DNA of 5,565 bases from Bacillota bacterium (GTDB taxonomy: Bacteria > Bacillota > Dehalobacteriia > UBA4068), in contig WRKD01000084.1 in the NCBI GenBank assembly GCA_009778255.1, positions 1 to 5,565 of the forward strand. The letters are read 5' to 3'. Position 1 is the stretch's first letter. Each line of letters starts with the position of its first letter. This document shows, one piece after another, positions 5,480-5,565 of this stretch. The notes beneath the pieces are model-generated. The model did not search any database. It saw only the letters and a program-made list of their open reading frames with translations, and was not told where the DNA came from. The position numbers and the translations under genes were made by a program.

Positions 5480-5565
5480 TAGGGCGCCTCTAAAAACTAG
5501 CTTTACAACTCTGCCAAATTAGCGCAACTATCATTTTCTCGTCATTGCGGCCTTCGCGCCGCAAT
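5480..5565 (-). repeat. Right arm of 86-bp inverted repeat
   Basis: This is the reverse complement of 4-89 at 85 of 86 positions. The single difference (A at 5496) destroys the internal 12-bp palindrome present in the left arm. The outer palindrome (5544-5565) is intact. The arm runs to the last base of the window, and the left arm begins at base 4. This suggests that the sequence was cut, or the assembly broke, at a repeated element. Confidence 0.9.

Noticed and set aside
4..5565. Composite transposon bounded by the inverted repeats
   Set aside because: No transposase, recombinase or cargo typical of transposons is present; the genes inside are chromosomal housekeeping types.

Overview
The window reads as a short piece of a bacterial chromosome, most likely from the Firmicutes (Clostridia or Negativicutes). 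The evidence is a DUF2905 membrane protein, a SpoIID/LytB-type protein and queA in one operon (an order I know from clostridial genomes, where ruvAB precedes and tgt follows), strong Shine-Dalgarno sites, TTG and GTG starts, and a leader that looks like a NiCo (czcD) riboswitch. A Negativicutes source with the alternative spermidine pathway would fit, but the genus cannot be fixed from this sequence.

Layout. Positions 4-89 and 5480-5565 are arms of a near-perfect 86-bp inverted repeat (one mismatch) that brackets everything else. Positions 90-270 hold no gene, only small hairpins. A consensus promoter (271-299) then starts a leader carrying a probable Ni2+/Co2+ riboswitch aptamer (about 309-391) whose 3' conserved box overlaps an intrinsic terminator (379-405). 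This leader controls a cation diffusion facilitator (CDF) metal exporter (442-1389). Ninety bases further on, on the same strand and with no clear terminator between, lies nspC (1480-2616), a carboxynorspermidine/carboxyspermidine decarboxylase of polyamine synthesis.

On the minus strand, a tight operon runs leftward from about 5397: a small DUF2905 membrane protein (5314-5099), a secreted SpoIID/LytB-domain protein (5093-3657) and queA (3643-2618) for queuosine tRNA modification. Its stop codon lies one base from that of nspC, so the two transcription units converge with no room for a terminator between them. Upstream of this operon, three copies of a 12-13-bp motif (two direct, one inverted) overlap a predicted promoter.

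How the parts work together. The left unit looks metal-responsive: Ni/Co binding should stop the terminator forming and let transcription into the exporter, possibly reading through to nspC. The right unit is housekeeping. It has lost, or is separated from, its usual neighbours: ruvB is not upstream and tgt is not downstream. The five genes are ordinary families. The points worth a second look are the riboswitch, which seems to lack stem P4, the flanking inverted repeat, and the repeated motif around the minus-strand promoter.
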